A stretch of DNA of 11,668 bases. It comes from Sedimentisphaerales bacterium. GTDB lineage: Bacteria; Planctomycetota; Phycisphaerae; Sedimentisphaerales; Anaerobacaceae. Position numbers and translations under genes: made by a program. Location of the stretch: contig JAFGTU010000160.1 in the NCBI GenBank assembly GCA_016933985.1, positions 1 through 11,668 of the forward strand, in the 5' to 3' direction. The notes under the pieces were generated by a model. That model was not told where the DNA came from. It saw only the letters and a list, made by a program, of their open reading frames with translations, and searched no databases. Positions 1 to 7,328 of this stretch are shown piece by piece. Numbering within the stretch: the stretch's first letter is position 1; each line of letters opens with the position of its first letter.

Positions 1-405
1 CGGCTGCGATTCAACGGTCCTTGCCTCAAAGACCGGTTTACCGCAATGCTGCCGGCGCAACCGGGTGCACGCCAGATTCCGGGCAATTGTGAATAGCCAA
101 GTCGAGAACTTATACGTGCTTCGGTAGCCGTGAATGTTCGCATATGCCCGCACGAACGTATCCTGAACCAGGTCCTCAGCGTCGTGCAGGTTGTTAGTCC
201 GACGGCGCAAGAACCTGAGCAGCCCTGTGCCGTACCGTTCGACCAGCTCGGCAAAACTGGCCCGGCAGCCCAGTTGCGACCGGCGCGCCAGGTCTTCTGC
301 GCTCAAGGCCCGCAGCTCTCCTGCCGCCCGCTCCGCGGCGGGCGTGCCGAAGGCGGCCTCTACGGGGCCGTTGCCTGCCCCGGCTTGTTCTTTTGCGTCT
401 GCCAT
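1..405 (-). CDS. ECF-type RNA polymerase sigma factor, N-terminal part (runs off left edge)
   Basis: The first 135 residues of a sigma-70 family factor of the extracytoplasmic-function group, which directs RNA polymerase to a dedicated promoter set. The sigma region 2 signature is clear: a helix beginning ASFAELVERYGTGLLRFLRR, then DAEDLVQDTFVRAY (region 2.2, core-polymerase binding), then YKFSTWLFTIARNLACTRLRR (regions 2.3-2.4, -10 recognition). Region 4 lies beyond the left edge. The chosen ATG (403-405) gives an Ala/Gly-rich leader of about 33 residues before the conserved part and makes the gene overlap the upstream secreted-protein gene by 46 bases in another frame. A purine run AAAGAGG lies only one base before this ATG, too close for an ideal ribosome site. 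A TTG at 304-306, before LSAEDLARRS, is a possible alternative that would remove the overlap. Family assignment is firm; regulon and cognate anti-sigma are not visible. Confidence 0.9.
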   Translation of the reverse strand, partial: MADAKEQAGAGNGPVEAAFGTPAAERAAGELRALSAEDLARRSQLGCRASFAELVERYGTGLLRFLRRRTNNLHDAEDLVQDTFVRAYANIHGYRSTYKFSTWLFTIARNLACTRLRRQHCGKPVFEARTVESQP

Positions 406-1331
406 GCCTCTTTCAACAATGCGAAAACCGATTCGGAGCTCGACTCGAAACTGATCGCAACCGTCCTATCGACAGCGGACAGTTTGAGCTTGCCGGCGAG
501 TTCGGTCAAGGCCGGCTGCTGGCCGCCGGCCAATGTCAAGAACGCAATTATGCCATCAAGCAGCTTCTTGACATTCTGAGCGACTTCGTCTGACTCGGCT
601 CTTAGACTCAGATTCACATAGAATATACCGTTGTTTTCTCCAACAGCGGCGCCCAATTCGTCGGTCTTTTCGAACACAGCAGCTTCATTGCGGTGATCGG
701 CCAGGTCATTGACGGCGTTGGCCGCAATCTGGAGAAAGGCCCCTGGGGCCTTTAGGGCGGGCTGCTTGAACATGCTGTTGCCTGCGCTTGGTGCTGATCC
801 CTTCAAGACATCGACAGCTTTCTTCACCGCTTCCAGGCCCGCCCCAAGGACGACCATATTGTCCTTATACGTGCATCCGTACATCCTCTGGTCGGGGCCG
901 TTAGGGTCCTTCTTGTTTTCATCCACCCAACTGTGCACGACGAGATCACCATCCTTAATCTCTTTGTATTGCGGATTCATCTGAACAAGGGCCACGAGCT
1001 TTTCCTTATCGAATTTGCCCTCGAACATCGCGACGGCCTTTTCGCGGTCGCTGCCGTTGCCATATATTGTAACATCCCTGATGTCGTCAATCGGATTAAA
1101 AGAGAATATCATTTGAAAGCCCTGCAACTGCTCCTCCAGACCCTCTTTCGCCAGCTCAGAGCGGATCATCTGACCGAGTTGTGACTTTACAAGCTGGTCG
1201 AAGTTGAGGTGCGCGACCCAGTTAGCGCCCGCGCCGACCTGGTTTTTGAGCAATTGTCCGCCCCGGCCCAGGCGGGCAGGGATCGCCAATAGCAATACAC
1301 TCACTGCCAATACGGTCATTGACTTTTTCAT
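360..1331 (-). CDS. secreted protein of unknown function, upstream of the sigma factor
   Basis: A 323-residue protein with a Sec-type signal peptide: MKKS, then a hydrophobic run (TVLAVSVLLLAIPA) ending near residue 22. The remainder is soluble, mixed alpha/beta in character and rich in Lys, Asp and Glu, with a single cysteine outside the leader, so it should be periplasmic or surface-exposed. I do not recognise a catalytic motif or named domain. The start is well supported: ATG 1329-1331 with GGAG eight bases upstream. A TATAAT (minus strand, 1404-1409) lies upstream but has no good -35. The 3' end overlaps the sigma factor start by 46 bases, suggesting one transcript and possible translational coupling. 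Its position suggests a sensor or target of the sigma circuit, but that is inference only. Confidence 0.8.
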   Translation of the reverse strand: MKKSMTVLAVSVLLLAIPARLGRGGQLLKNQVGAGANWVAHLNFDQLVKSQLGQMIRSELAKEGLEEQLQGFQMIFSFNPIDDIRDVTIYGNGSDREKAVAMFEGKFDKEKLVALVQMNPQYKEIKDGDLVVHSWVDENKKDPNGPDQRMYGCTYKDNMVVLGAGLEAVKKAVDVLKGSAPSAGNSMFKQPALKAPGAFLQIAANAVNDLADHRNEAAVFEKTDELGAAVGENNGIFYVNLSLRAESDEVAQNVKKLLDGIIAFLTLAGGQQPALTELAGKLKLSAVDRTVAISFESSSESVFALLKEAWQTQKNKPGQATAP

Positions 1332-1403
1332 AGCTTAATCTCCAGTTTTCTTGACACGGATACCTATGGCACAAGTTTACACAGATTAACACTGGTTTTC
1401 ATA

Positions 1404-1409
1404 ATTATA
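1404..1409 (-). promoter_or_regulatory. possible -10 element of the secreted protein/sigma factor unit
   Basis: A perfect TATAAT on the minus strand, 72 bases upstream of the secreted-protein ATG. At 16-18 base spacing the upstream hexamers (AACCAT, TAACCA, GTAACC) match the -35 consensus poorly, so this is either an activator-dependent promoter or chance. Confidence 0.35.
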
Positions 1410-1532
1410 CGCGGCAGCGGGGAAAATGGTTACAGGCTTTTCAGGCAGATGAATATCGCACAAGTTGAAATGATTTGAGAGTGTTTCGGAGCAAGACCGC
1501 GTTCAAGGCGCATCAGCCTGCGACAAAGACCC

Positions 1533-1552
1533 GCCGGATCGGCTGCTCCGGC
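1533..1552 (-). terminator. weak hairpin downstream of the Hpt gene
   Basis: GCCGGA and TCCGGC form a perfect 6-bp stem around an 8-base loop, 26 bases after the Hpt stop codon. On the minus strand it is followed by GGGTCTTTGTC, which is only mildly T-rich, so it is at best a weak intrinsic terminator. Confidence 0.3.
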
Positions 1553-1577
1553 GCCTTTGCCGCGTGGCCGCTAACTA

Positions 1578-1970
1578 CTATTGAGGCTGCTCGCCGGACG
1601 ATTGCCTCTTTGCCGCCTCCATCCAATCCGGATTCGCAACGAACGCCTCCAACCTCGCAAATTCAGTCTTTATTCTCCGCAGGAGCTGCTCGGCCTGCGA
1701 TAAATCGCCGTGGTAAGCCATCTGCTCGAGCTGAGCAGCCACGTCCGACAACTGCCCGGCTCCAATGTTCCCCGCCGAGCCTTTTATCGCATGGGCATAC
1801 AACCTGACGTCTTTCGCATTGCCCGTCCGCACCGCGGCGGCCAGCATCCGGAGCCGCTCTCGATTATCCACGACACACAGCGGCACCACTTCGGCAACAA
1901 TGTCTTCGTCAACTATTCGACCCATCAATTGCGCCCAGTCAATGACCTCTTCATCGATTATTTCTTTCAT
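1578..1970 (-). CDS. stand-alone Hpt (histidine phosphotransfer) domain protein
   Basis: A 130-residue cytoplasmic protein that is essentially one Hpt domain: a four-helix phosphotransfer module that accepts a phosphoryl group from one receiver domain and passes it to another in a multi-step phosphorelay. The motif HAIKGSAGNIGA (residues 60-71) contains the phospho-accepting His60 and the conserved Lys63-Gly64-Ser65. Flanking helices are residues 18-56 and 73-108. The frame stays open to 2102, but ATG 1968-1970 is chosen because GGAG sits eight bases before it and the Hpt homology begins just after it; the upstream extension has an unusual composition and no ribosome site. No histidine kinase or receiver protein is nearby, so the partners are encoded elsewhere. 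The C-terminus (about 108-130) is a short polar tail. Confidence 0.87.
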   Translation of the reverse strand: MKEIIDEEVIDWAQLMGRIVDEDIVAEVVPLCVVDNRERLRMLAAAVRTGNAKDVRLYAHAIKGSAGNIGAGQLSDVAAQLEQMAYHGDLSQAEQLLRRIKTEFARLEAFVANPDWMEAAKRQSSGEQPQ

Positions 1971-1978
1971 ATCCAGAG

Positions 1979-1982
1979 CTCC
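1979..1982 (-). promoter_or_regulatory. Shine-Dalgarno site that fixes the Hpt start
   Basis: GGAG on the minus strand, eight bases before ATG 1968-1970. It favours this start over the longer frame opening at 2102, whose ATG has no properly spaced site. Confidence 0.65.
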
Positions 1983-2093
1983 TGAACTCAAACGGCTTCC
2001 AATCGTCTGCTGCGTGCCCCGGCAGTTTGTGGGCATTGAAAGAGCGTCGTCCCAGCCTGCTTTGGCCTTTTTGCGGTCTCGCAATAGTATTAT

Positions 2094-2145
2094 TGTCGGC
2101 ATATCCCGCCGACCAGATGCCGAGCTTATCCGGATAATGCCGACA
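2094..2145. repeat. cluster of GCCGA repeats within a 9-bp inverted repeat
   Basis: TGTCGGCAT (2094-2102) and ATGCCGACA (2137-2145) are perfect inverted copies. Between them lie GCCGAC (2108-2113), ATGCCGA (2117-2123) and the 12-bp palindrome TTATCCGGATAA (2126-2137). The plus-strand GCCGA cores start at 2108, 2119 and 2139, spaced 11 and 20 bases, close to whole helical turns. It lies about 125-175 bases upstream of the Hpt start. It looks like a multi-site operator, but no binding protein can be named. Confidence 0.4.
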
Positions 2146-2293
2146 CTACGCCGGCAGCCTGGTCCCTGCGAGAGCGTTTAAGGTCTTATCGGGCAGAAGC
2201 ATAAGCCGGAGGGAAAACGACAAAGGCAATCACCGGTTATGGGGCGAAAAGAACAGTGTGTGCCGGCAAGGCGGAGGCGAACAGGCCGAGTCC

Positions 2294-2926
2294 TCACCGG
2301 AGGAACGGGTTGGATGCTTTCTCTCCGGCTATTGTTGTTGATGGGCCGTGCCCGGGATAGACCACCGTCTCGCCCGGCAAAGGCCAGAGCTTCTCTCTTA
2401 TTGAACCAAGCAGCCGGGCCATACTCCCACCCGGGAAGTCCGTCCGCCCGATCGACTCGGCAAACAAGGCGTCATCCGTGAAAACGACTCCATCCTCGCT
2501 CGAATACAGGCAGATGCCGCCGGGCGAATGACCGGGCGTATGCAGCACCAGGAGCTTGACGCCGGCCTGCTCAATCCACTGGCCATCCTTGAGCAGAATA
2601 TCAGCCGGCTCCGCAGTGAACGCACAGCCCATAAGACTGGAGAGGTTGGCGACAGGCTTCGCAAGCATCTCGCCATCGAGGGCGTGCATAAGAACCTTAG
2701 CATCGGGATAGGCTTCTCGCAACGCCTTAACTCCGGCGATATGGTCTATATGCCCATGGGTTAGGATAACGGCTACGGGCTTAATCCGACGCTCAGCCAG
2801 AAAAACAAGCAACTCCTCGGCTCCGAGCCCCGGATCAACGACAAGACAGTCCGATGCCGGTTCTTCCCCGCGCAATATATAGCAATTAGTCTGGTATTCA
2901 CCGAGCGTCAGACAGTCTATCTTCAT
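2294..2926 (-). CDS. metallo-beta-lactamase-fold hydrolase, glyoxalase II-like
   Basis: A 210-residue cytoplasmic metal hydrolase of the MBL superfamily, in the short group often annotated as hydroxyacylglutathione hydrolase or YcbL-like. Visible metal ligands are HGHIDH (residues 57-62), His133 in TPGHSPGG, the acidic pair Asp151-Asp152 in FTDDALF, and His193 in YPGHGPST; the protein ends with the family's usual NPFLR. It lacks the longer C-terminal domain of classical glyoxalase II, so glutathione-thioester specificity is not assured and another thioester is possible. The start is ATG 2924-2926, with GGGAG seven bases upstream; an upstream in-frame TTG at 2980 lies inside the -35 element and is rejected. 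The gene diverges from the ABC exporter with its own promoter. Confidence 0.88.
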   Translation of the reverse strand: MKIDCLTLGEYQTNCYILRGEEPASDCLVVDPGLGAEELLVFLAERRIKPVAVILTHGHIDHIAGVKALREAYPDAKVLMHALDGEMLAKPVANLSSLMGCAFTAEPADILLKDGQWIEQAGVKLLVLHTPGHSPGGICLYSSEDGVVFTDDALFAESIGRTDFPGGSMARLLGSIREKLWPLPGETVVYPGHGPSTTIAGEKASNPFLR

Positions 2927-2951
2927 TTGGCGACTCCCGTAAAAGGCCGTC

Positions 2952-2980
2952 AGGCTACCACAGGCCGCATTCAACGTCAA
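2952..2980 (-). promoter_or_regulatory. promoter of the MBL-fold gene
   Basis: TTGACG (2975-2980), a 17-base spacer and TAGCCT (2952-2957) on the minus strand, with a TGn extended -10. The predicted start lies about 20 bases before the ATG, leaving room for the GGGAG ribosome site. Confidence 0.6.
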
Positions 2981-2994
2981 TAACCTCTTTGCGC

Positions 2995-3023
2995 TTGACC
3001 GGAGATTTCAATTCTGTTACCCT
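2995..3023 (+). promoter_or_regulatory. promoter of the ABC exporter-GH130 operon
   Basis: TTGACC (2995-3000), a 17-base spacer and TACCCT (3018-3023), with TGT immediately before the -10 (extended -10). Only ten bases separate the -10 from the ATG at 3034, so the transcript should begin within a few bases of the start codon. The -35 lies 14 bases from the divergent promoter's -35. Confidence 0.6.
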
Positions 3024-3033
3024 GCCTCGACTT

Positions 3034-5238
3034 ATGAATCCGTTTAGAAGGCTATTTCAATATGTTTGGCCTCAGTGGCCTCGCGTTGTATTCGTTGTGG
3101 TCAGTGCGCTGGTTGTGGCGGTTCTTCTGTCGTTGAGCTTCATAACGGTGATTCCACTGCTGAAGGTGATGATGGGCAAGGAAGGCCTGCACGGGTGGGT
3201 CGATAGAAAGACCTGCCAATATCGCTACGGGCTGGATTTCTATGTCCCGGAAAGCGTTGATTTCACCAGCCAGGAGAACCAGGGCATTGCATATTACCTG
3301 CTTGTGGTTGACGTTGAGAAAGGGAGCCTTGGCGAAGCCGCCGGGCTTCGTCCGGCCGACAGGATCATCGGCGTCGGAGACCTTTTGACAACCGATCAGG
3401 TTGACCAAATACCGTTCACGGAGCTGCTTCGAGAGTTGGCTGCAGCCGACCAGAACGACCTCGATGTCCAGTTGAAACGGCTCAATACAGAGAACGTGCT
3501 GGAGCGCCGGACTCTGAAGCTGAGCACGCCGAACAACCGCAGCGCGGCTGCAAATCTGAAAGAAGGCCACTTCGAGCGGTCGAAGCGGGACATGAAGATC
3601 AGGCTTACCGAGCACGCACAGTGGGCGGTCGGCTTCCTGCCGCGCGAGCAAACCAGCGAAAGCAAGATAAGAGCCGTGATCTTCATTATGCTGGCGATGG
3701 GGCTTTTGACCATAATCCGGTGCACCGCGAAGTTCTACCAGGGCTACCTCGCCGAGAAGATCGTCCAGGTCGGAGTAAACCATCTGCGAGAGGACGTTTT
3801 TGCTCATCTTATGGATATGCCGATGAGCTTCTTCTCAAAAGAGAGGCCGACGGACAGCGTCAGCAGGATCATTCGCGACACCAGCGTTATGGGACAGGCC
3901 ATAAAGATAATGCTCGGCAAGGCCCTTCGCGAGCCGCTCAACGCGCTGTTTATGCTGGCATTTGCAATGCTTTTGAACTGGCAGCTGGCCCTTATTTTCC
4001 TGGGCAGCGCGCCTTTCGTGCTGGTGACGATGAACGCCTTCGGAAAGAGAATGAAGCGCGCCACGAAAAAGCTCCTTATGGCCAGCTCTCAAATGCTCTC
4101 GAAGCTGCAGGAGACGATGGCGGGGCTTAAAGTCGTTAAGGTCTATAATCAGCAGCAATATGAGGTGAATTCCTTCAGGGTAATAAACGACCGATTGCTG
4201 AAGCAGTTGCTCAAGATATCGAAGGTTGATGCGGCCACCAGTCCGGTGCTGGAGGTTCTCGGAATGGCCGCCGGCGCCTCGGCGATCATAGTCGGCATGG
4301 CCTGGGTCACACACGGACGCATAGACAGCCCCGAATTCCTCACGCTGCTGCTTCTGCTTGGCGCTTCGGCCGAGGCGGTGCGGAAGACAAGCGATATCTG
4401 GAACAAAATCCAGGAGGCCAGAGCCGCCGCCGAGAGGGTGTTCGCCATTGTCGATGAGCCGGTCGAGTTTGAAAAGCCGTGCGCCCTTGAACTGCCCCCG
4501 CTCAAGAGGAAAATCGAATTCAAGAACATCATCTTTACCTACCCCGGCGGCAGCGTCCCCGTGCTCAAAGGAGTGAACCTTGCAGTGCAGGCCGGACACA
4601 ACGTCGCCATTGTAGGCCCCAACGGCTCAGGCAAGACAACGCTCGCAAATCTGCTCCCGCGGTTCTATGACCCCGATAGCGGACAAATTCTCATAGATGG
4701 AACGGACATCCACGATGTAACGCTTCCGAGCCTGCGCCGGCAGATTGGGATGGTTACCCAGAACATGGTGACCTTCCACGACACGATTGCGGCGAACATC
4801 GGCTACGGCAAGCCCGACGCCGACCGAGAGGAAATAATCGCCGCCTCAAAACGCGCATTTGCCCACGAGTTCATCGACCCGCTGCCCAACGGTTATGATA
4901 CGCTCATCGGCGAGCTCAGCACGGGACTGAGCGGCGGGCAGCTTCAAAGAATCGTCATCGCAAGGGCCATCCTGAAAAATCCGGCTATTCTGATCTTCGA
5001 CGAGGCAACCAGCCAGGTGGATGCCGACAGCGAGGCAAAGATTCACAAGGCAATCGAGGAGGTTATGCAGGATAGAACCTCTTTCATAATCGCGCACAGG
5101 TTCAGCACGGTAATCAGCGCCGACGTGATTGTAGTGATGGATCAGGGAAGGATCATCGCTCAGGGCCGGCACGATGAACTGATAAAGACCTGCTCGTTGT
5201 ATCATAGTCTTTACGAAACCCAGTTGGTGAAAGGATAG
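3034..5238 (+). CDS. MsbA-type ABC exporter with a PDZ-like domain between TM1 and TM2
   Basis: A 734-residue half-transporter with fused membrane and ATPase domains, the architecture that exports lipids, glycolipids or peptides as a homodimer. TM1 is about residues 18-45; TM2 about 213-230; TM3-TM6 lie between 300 and 450. The nucleotide-binding domain has Walker A GPNGSGKT (528-535), Q-loop Gln576, signature LSGGQ (632-636), Walker B ILIFDE (652-657, catalytic Glu657) and H-loop His688, so it should hydrolyse ATP. The unusual part is about 165 residues between TM1 and TM2, normally a short periplasmic loop. Residues about 88-160 resemble a PDZ domain (VVDVEKGSLGEAAGLRPADR, then IIGVGD). The family's usual length is near 580-600. 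ATG 3034 is chosen because TM1 follows directly; there is no Shine-Dalgarno. The GH130 gene follows after nine bases. The substrate is unknown. Confidence 0.92.
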   Translation: MNPFRRLFQYVWPQWPRVVFVVVSALVVAVLLSLSFITVIPLLKVMMGKEGLHGWVDRKTCQYRYGLDFYVPESVDFTSQENQGIAYYLLVVDVEKGSLGEAAGLRPADRIIGVGDLLTTDQVDQIPFTELLRELAAADQNDLDVQLKRLNTENVLERRTLKLSTPNNRSAAANLKEGHFERSKRDMKIRLTEHAQWAVGFLPREQTSESKIRAVIFIMLAMGLLTIIRCTAKFYQGYLAEKIVQVGVNHLREDVFAHLMDMPMSFFSKERPTDSVSRIIRDTSVMGQAIKIMLGKALREPLNALFMLAFAMLLNWQLALIFLGSAPFVLVTMNAFGKRMKRATKKLLMASSQMLSKLQETMAGLKVVKVYNQQQYEVNSFRVINDRLLKQLLKISKVDAATSPVLEVLGMAAGASAIIVGMAWVTHGRIDSPEFLTLLLLLGASAEAVRKTSDIWNKIQEARAAAERVFAIVDEPVEFEKPCALELPPLKRKIEFKNIIFTYPGGSVPVLKGVNLAVQAGHNVAIVGPNGSGKTTLANLLPRFYDPDSGQILIDGTDIHDVTLPSLRRQIGMVTQNMVTFHDTIAANIGYGKPDADREEIIAASKRAFAHEFIDPLPNGYDTLIGELSTGLSGGQLQRIVIARAILKNPAILIFDEATSQVDADSEAKIHKAIEEVMQDRTSFIIAHRFSTVISADVIVVMDQGRIIAQGRHDELIKTCSLYHSLYETQLVKG

Positions 5239-5247
5239 GCAGACACT

Positions 5248-6207
5248 ATGGCTGAGCTTGCACGGCAGAAAAAAGCAAACGAATTGTTCAAAAGATATCA
5301 CGGCAATCCCATACTGTCCGGCGCCAATTGGCCCTATCCGACCAACGCGGTCTTCAACCCGGGGGCTACAAGACTGAATTCCGAAACCCTGCTGCTGGTT
5401 CGAGTGGAGGATATGCGGGGCTTCTCGCACCTGACGGTCGCACGAAGCGCCGACGGATTAACGGACTGGCAAATCGACCCACACCCCACCCTCGAGGCCG
5501 ACCAAAGCTCCCGGGAAGAAAGATGGGGCCTCGAAGACCCGAGAATCATCTGGCTCGAAGAGCAGAAGCAATTCGCCGTAACTTACGTCTCTTTCGGCGA
5601 AGGCGGCCCCGTCGTCTCATTGGCGATCACCAAGAATTTCAAGACTTTCGCGCGGCTGGGGGCCCTCTTGCCGCCTGAGGACAAAGATGCCTGCATGTTT
5701 CCCCGCAGATTCAACGGGCGCTTCGCACTGATTCACCGCCCCATCGTCCGGGGAGAGGCCCACATGTGGATCAGCTTCTCGCCGGACCTGAAGCACTGGG
5801 GCGACCACAGGCCGCTGATTATGACGAGGGGGGCCTATTGGGACTGCCATAGAGTCGGTCTGGCGTGCCAGCCGATAGAGACTCCGCAGGGCTGGCTGAT
5901 ATTCTACCACGGTGTCCGCAACACCACTGCAGGAGCAATATATCGCGTCGGGCTGGCCCTGCTGGAACTGGATTCGCCGTGGAAGGTTCTGCGAAGAAGC
6001 GATGAATGGGTCCTGGGACCAAGTGCGATTTACGAGCGCATCGGCGATGTCAGCGATGTAGTGTTCCCCACCGGCGCGACGGTCCAGGAAGAGAGCGACC
6101 AGGTCAACCTCTACTACGGCGCCGCCGACAGCACCGTAGCGGTCGCAACCGCGAGCCTCAGCGCGTGCATAGACTACGTAATGTCCTGCCCGGAAGTGGA
6201 CTCTTAG
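5248..6207 (+). CDS. GH130-family glycoside phosphorylase/hydrolase
   Basis: A 319-residue five-bladed beta-propeller enzyme of glycoside hydrolase family 130, whose members act on beta-mannosides, usually by phosphorolysis to mannose 1-phosphate and sometimes by hydrolysis. Visible family motifs are NAVFNPGA (33-40), LLLVRVEDMRG (48-58), GLEDPRI (94-100, with Asp97 as the likely catalytic acid), HRP (163-165), YHGV (220-223) and YYGAAD (289-294). There is no signal peptide, so it should be cytoplasmic. Length fits the shorter GH130 members. ATG 5248 has an AGG eight bases upstream and lies nine bases after the exporter stop, so the two are almost certainly cotranscribed. No sugar importer or other mannan-degradation gene is present, so a role in glycan precursor or storage metabolism linked to export is as plausible as catabolism. 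Phosphorylase versus hydrolase cannot be settled by eye. Confidence 0.88.
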   Translation: MAELARQKKANELFKRYHGNPILSGANWPYPTNAVFNPGATRLNSETLLLVRVEDMRGFSHLTVARSADGLTDWQIDPHPTLEADQSSREERWGLEDPRIIWLEEQKQFAVTYVSFGEGGPVVSLAITKNFKTFARLGALLPPEDKDACMFPRRFNGRFALIHRPIVRGEAHMWISFSPDLKHWGDHRPLIMTRGAYWDCHRVGLACQPIETPQGWLIFYHGVRNTTAGAIYRVGLALLELDSPWKVLRRSDEWVLGPSAIYERIGDVSDVVFPTGATVQEESDQVNLYYGAADSTVAVATASLSACIDYVMSCPEVDS

Positions 6208-6242
6208 GCTGAGCCGACGCTGACCGAATCACCTTCCACAGG

Positions 6243-7199
6243 TTACTGCCGCGAGCTCTGCGCCGGCTGTATCTGGTCGATTGCAAGCTTACCACGCACG
6301 TTCTCGAGAAGCTGCGCCTTCCTCTGAATCCGCCAGACAAGGACGGTAATGGGCTGGCGGTTTCTATCCTTGAAAGTTATTATGATTCGACCGAAGCCCA
6401 TAAGACGTTCGAGAAAATCGCTCGTATCGACTCTGCTGTTGTAGTCCTCTCTGCCTATCTGTTCGCCCGATTCCGTCGGCCCTTCTTGAACGTTCATGTA
6501 ATTGGGTGTGATCGTCAAGTAGTAGAACAGGCCCTTGAGCCAGGATACCAGAACGGTCAGCAAGCCTATTATGCCGACAAGAAGATAAACCGTCGCATTC
6601 ATCGACAAGGCAATGTGCCTGAACAGATGCAGGAAACTTACCACGCAATCGAACAGATGTAGCCACAAGAAGAAGAATCCCAGAGCCGCCAGGATTATGA
6701 GCAGCACCTTGATGCTGATATTGTACTCTTCCACAATGAAATTGAGAAAGAACACCACAAACCACAAGCCGCCTATGACGCCCGGCGGAATAGAGCTGAA
6801 AATCCACGAGACCACAGCGGCCAGGAGAGATGTTACAATCGTCGGAACGTAGAGTATCTTCGGCGTCCAGTCGAAGACAATCAGCCAATCGTTGATATCC
6901 GGGTCTTCTCTTATGGCCTTCTCCACCCTCAACCTTGTTCTAAGCGTTTTTCGCAAGATCAAGCACGCCGCCACCCCGCCGACAATCACGCCGACGGCAA
7001 TATATACGGCTATCATCCTGTTGGAGAACCACTCAACCTCGGCCATCTTTGGAATCAGGTAACGAAATATGAGCCAAATCGCGGCTATGGCTACAATTAG
7101 TCCAATGCCCAGGAATACGATCTTCTTATTTAGCTTGCCATTATCGGGGCCCTTGCTCTGCATTGGACTTTGGCTCTCTTGAGCGTTTTGTTCTTCCAC
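6243..7199 (-). CDS. six-TM membrane protein with a PH-like C-terminal domain
   Basis: A 318-residue inner-membrane protein with a charged N-terminal tail (1-26), hydrophobic segments at about 27-46, 62-82, 115-135, 141-157, 164-182 and 201-220, then a soluble C-terminal region (225-318). That region reads like a bacterial PH-like (bPH2/DUF304-type) domain: YYLTITPNYMNVQEG, GREDYNSRVDTSDFLERLMG, then FGRIIITFKD and a closing helix. This is pattern resemblance, not a profile match. The GTG at 7197-7199 is chosen because AAGGAG lies five bases before it; ATG 7212-7214 is possible but has no good site. The promoter is at 7299-7328. The gene converges on GH130 across a 35-base gap with no recognisable terminator. 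Function is unknown; bPH domains usually scaffold membrane-stress or envelope proteins. Confidence 0.78.
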   Translation of the reverse strand: MEEQNAQESQSPMQSKGPDNGKLNKKIVFLGIGLIVAIAAIWLIFRYLIPKMAEVEWFSNRMIAVYIAVGVIVGGVAACLILRKTLRTRLRVEKAIREDPDINDWLIVFDWTPKILYVPTIVTSLLAAVVSWIFSSIPPGVIGGLWFVVFFLNFIVEEYNISIKVLLIILAALGFFFLWLHLFDCVVSFLHLFRHIALSMNATVYLLVGIIGLLTVLVSWLKGLFYYLTITPNYMNVQEGPTESGEQIGREDYNSRVDTSDFLERLMGFGRIIITFKDRNRQPITVLVWRIQRKAQLLENVRGKLAIDQIQPAQSSRQ

Positions 7200-7204
7200 G
7201 GTAT

Positions 7205-7210
7205 CTCCTT
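7205..7210 (-). promoter_or_regulatory. Shine-Dalgarno site that favours the GTG start of the membrane protein
   Basis: AAGGAG on the minus strand, five bases before GTG 7197-7199. It lies within the codons that would follow the alternative ATG at 7212-7214, and so argues for the shorter protein. Confidence 0.55.
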
Positions 7211-7298
7211 CCATACTCAAAATCGAAGGCCGCTGAGATCAGCGCACCAACAAAGTTGTCTGCGTGCCTATAAGCTTCGCATACACATATCTTCGACT

Positions 7299-7328
7299 AT
7301 GCTACGCTTCGGTTACTGAGGCTGTCAA
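7299..7328 (-). promoter_or_regulatory. promoter of the six-TM membrane protein
   Basis: A perfect TTGACA (7323-7328), an 18-base spacer and TAGCAT (7299-7304) on the minus strand. The leader would be about 95 bases and contains the palindrome CGCTGAGATCAGCG (7231-7244). Confidence 0.55.

Larger units (their letters stand above)
1971..2293. other. intergenic region between the Hpt and MBL-fold genes
   Basis: No protein gene is supported in these 323 bases. They contain the Hpt ribosome site, presumably its promoter (no convincing -35/-10 pair was found), and the GCCGA repeat cluster at 2094-2145. Short plus-strand open frames here have no ribosome site and overlap the MBL-fold gene antisense. 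Confidence 0.6.

Noticed and set aside
130..579. 149-codon plus-strand open frame opposite the sigma factor and secreted protein
   Set aside because: Cys/Pro-rich translation with no homology, antisense to two well-supported minus-strand genes.
1971..2102. N-terminal extension of the Hpt protein to an ATG at 2102
   Set aside because: No spaced ribosome site at 2102, while ATG 1970 has GGAG at eight bases, and the extension is not part of the Hpt fold.
2927..2980. N-terminal extension of the MBL-fold protein to a TTG at 2980
   Set aside because: The TTG is part of the predicted -35 hexamer; the family N-terminus and GGGAG site support ATG 2926.
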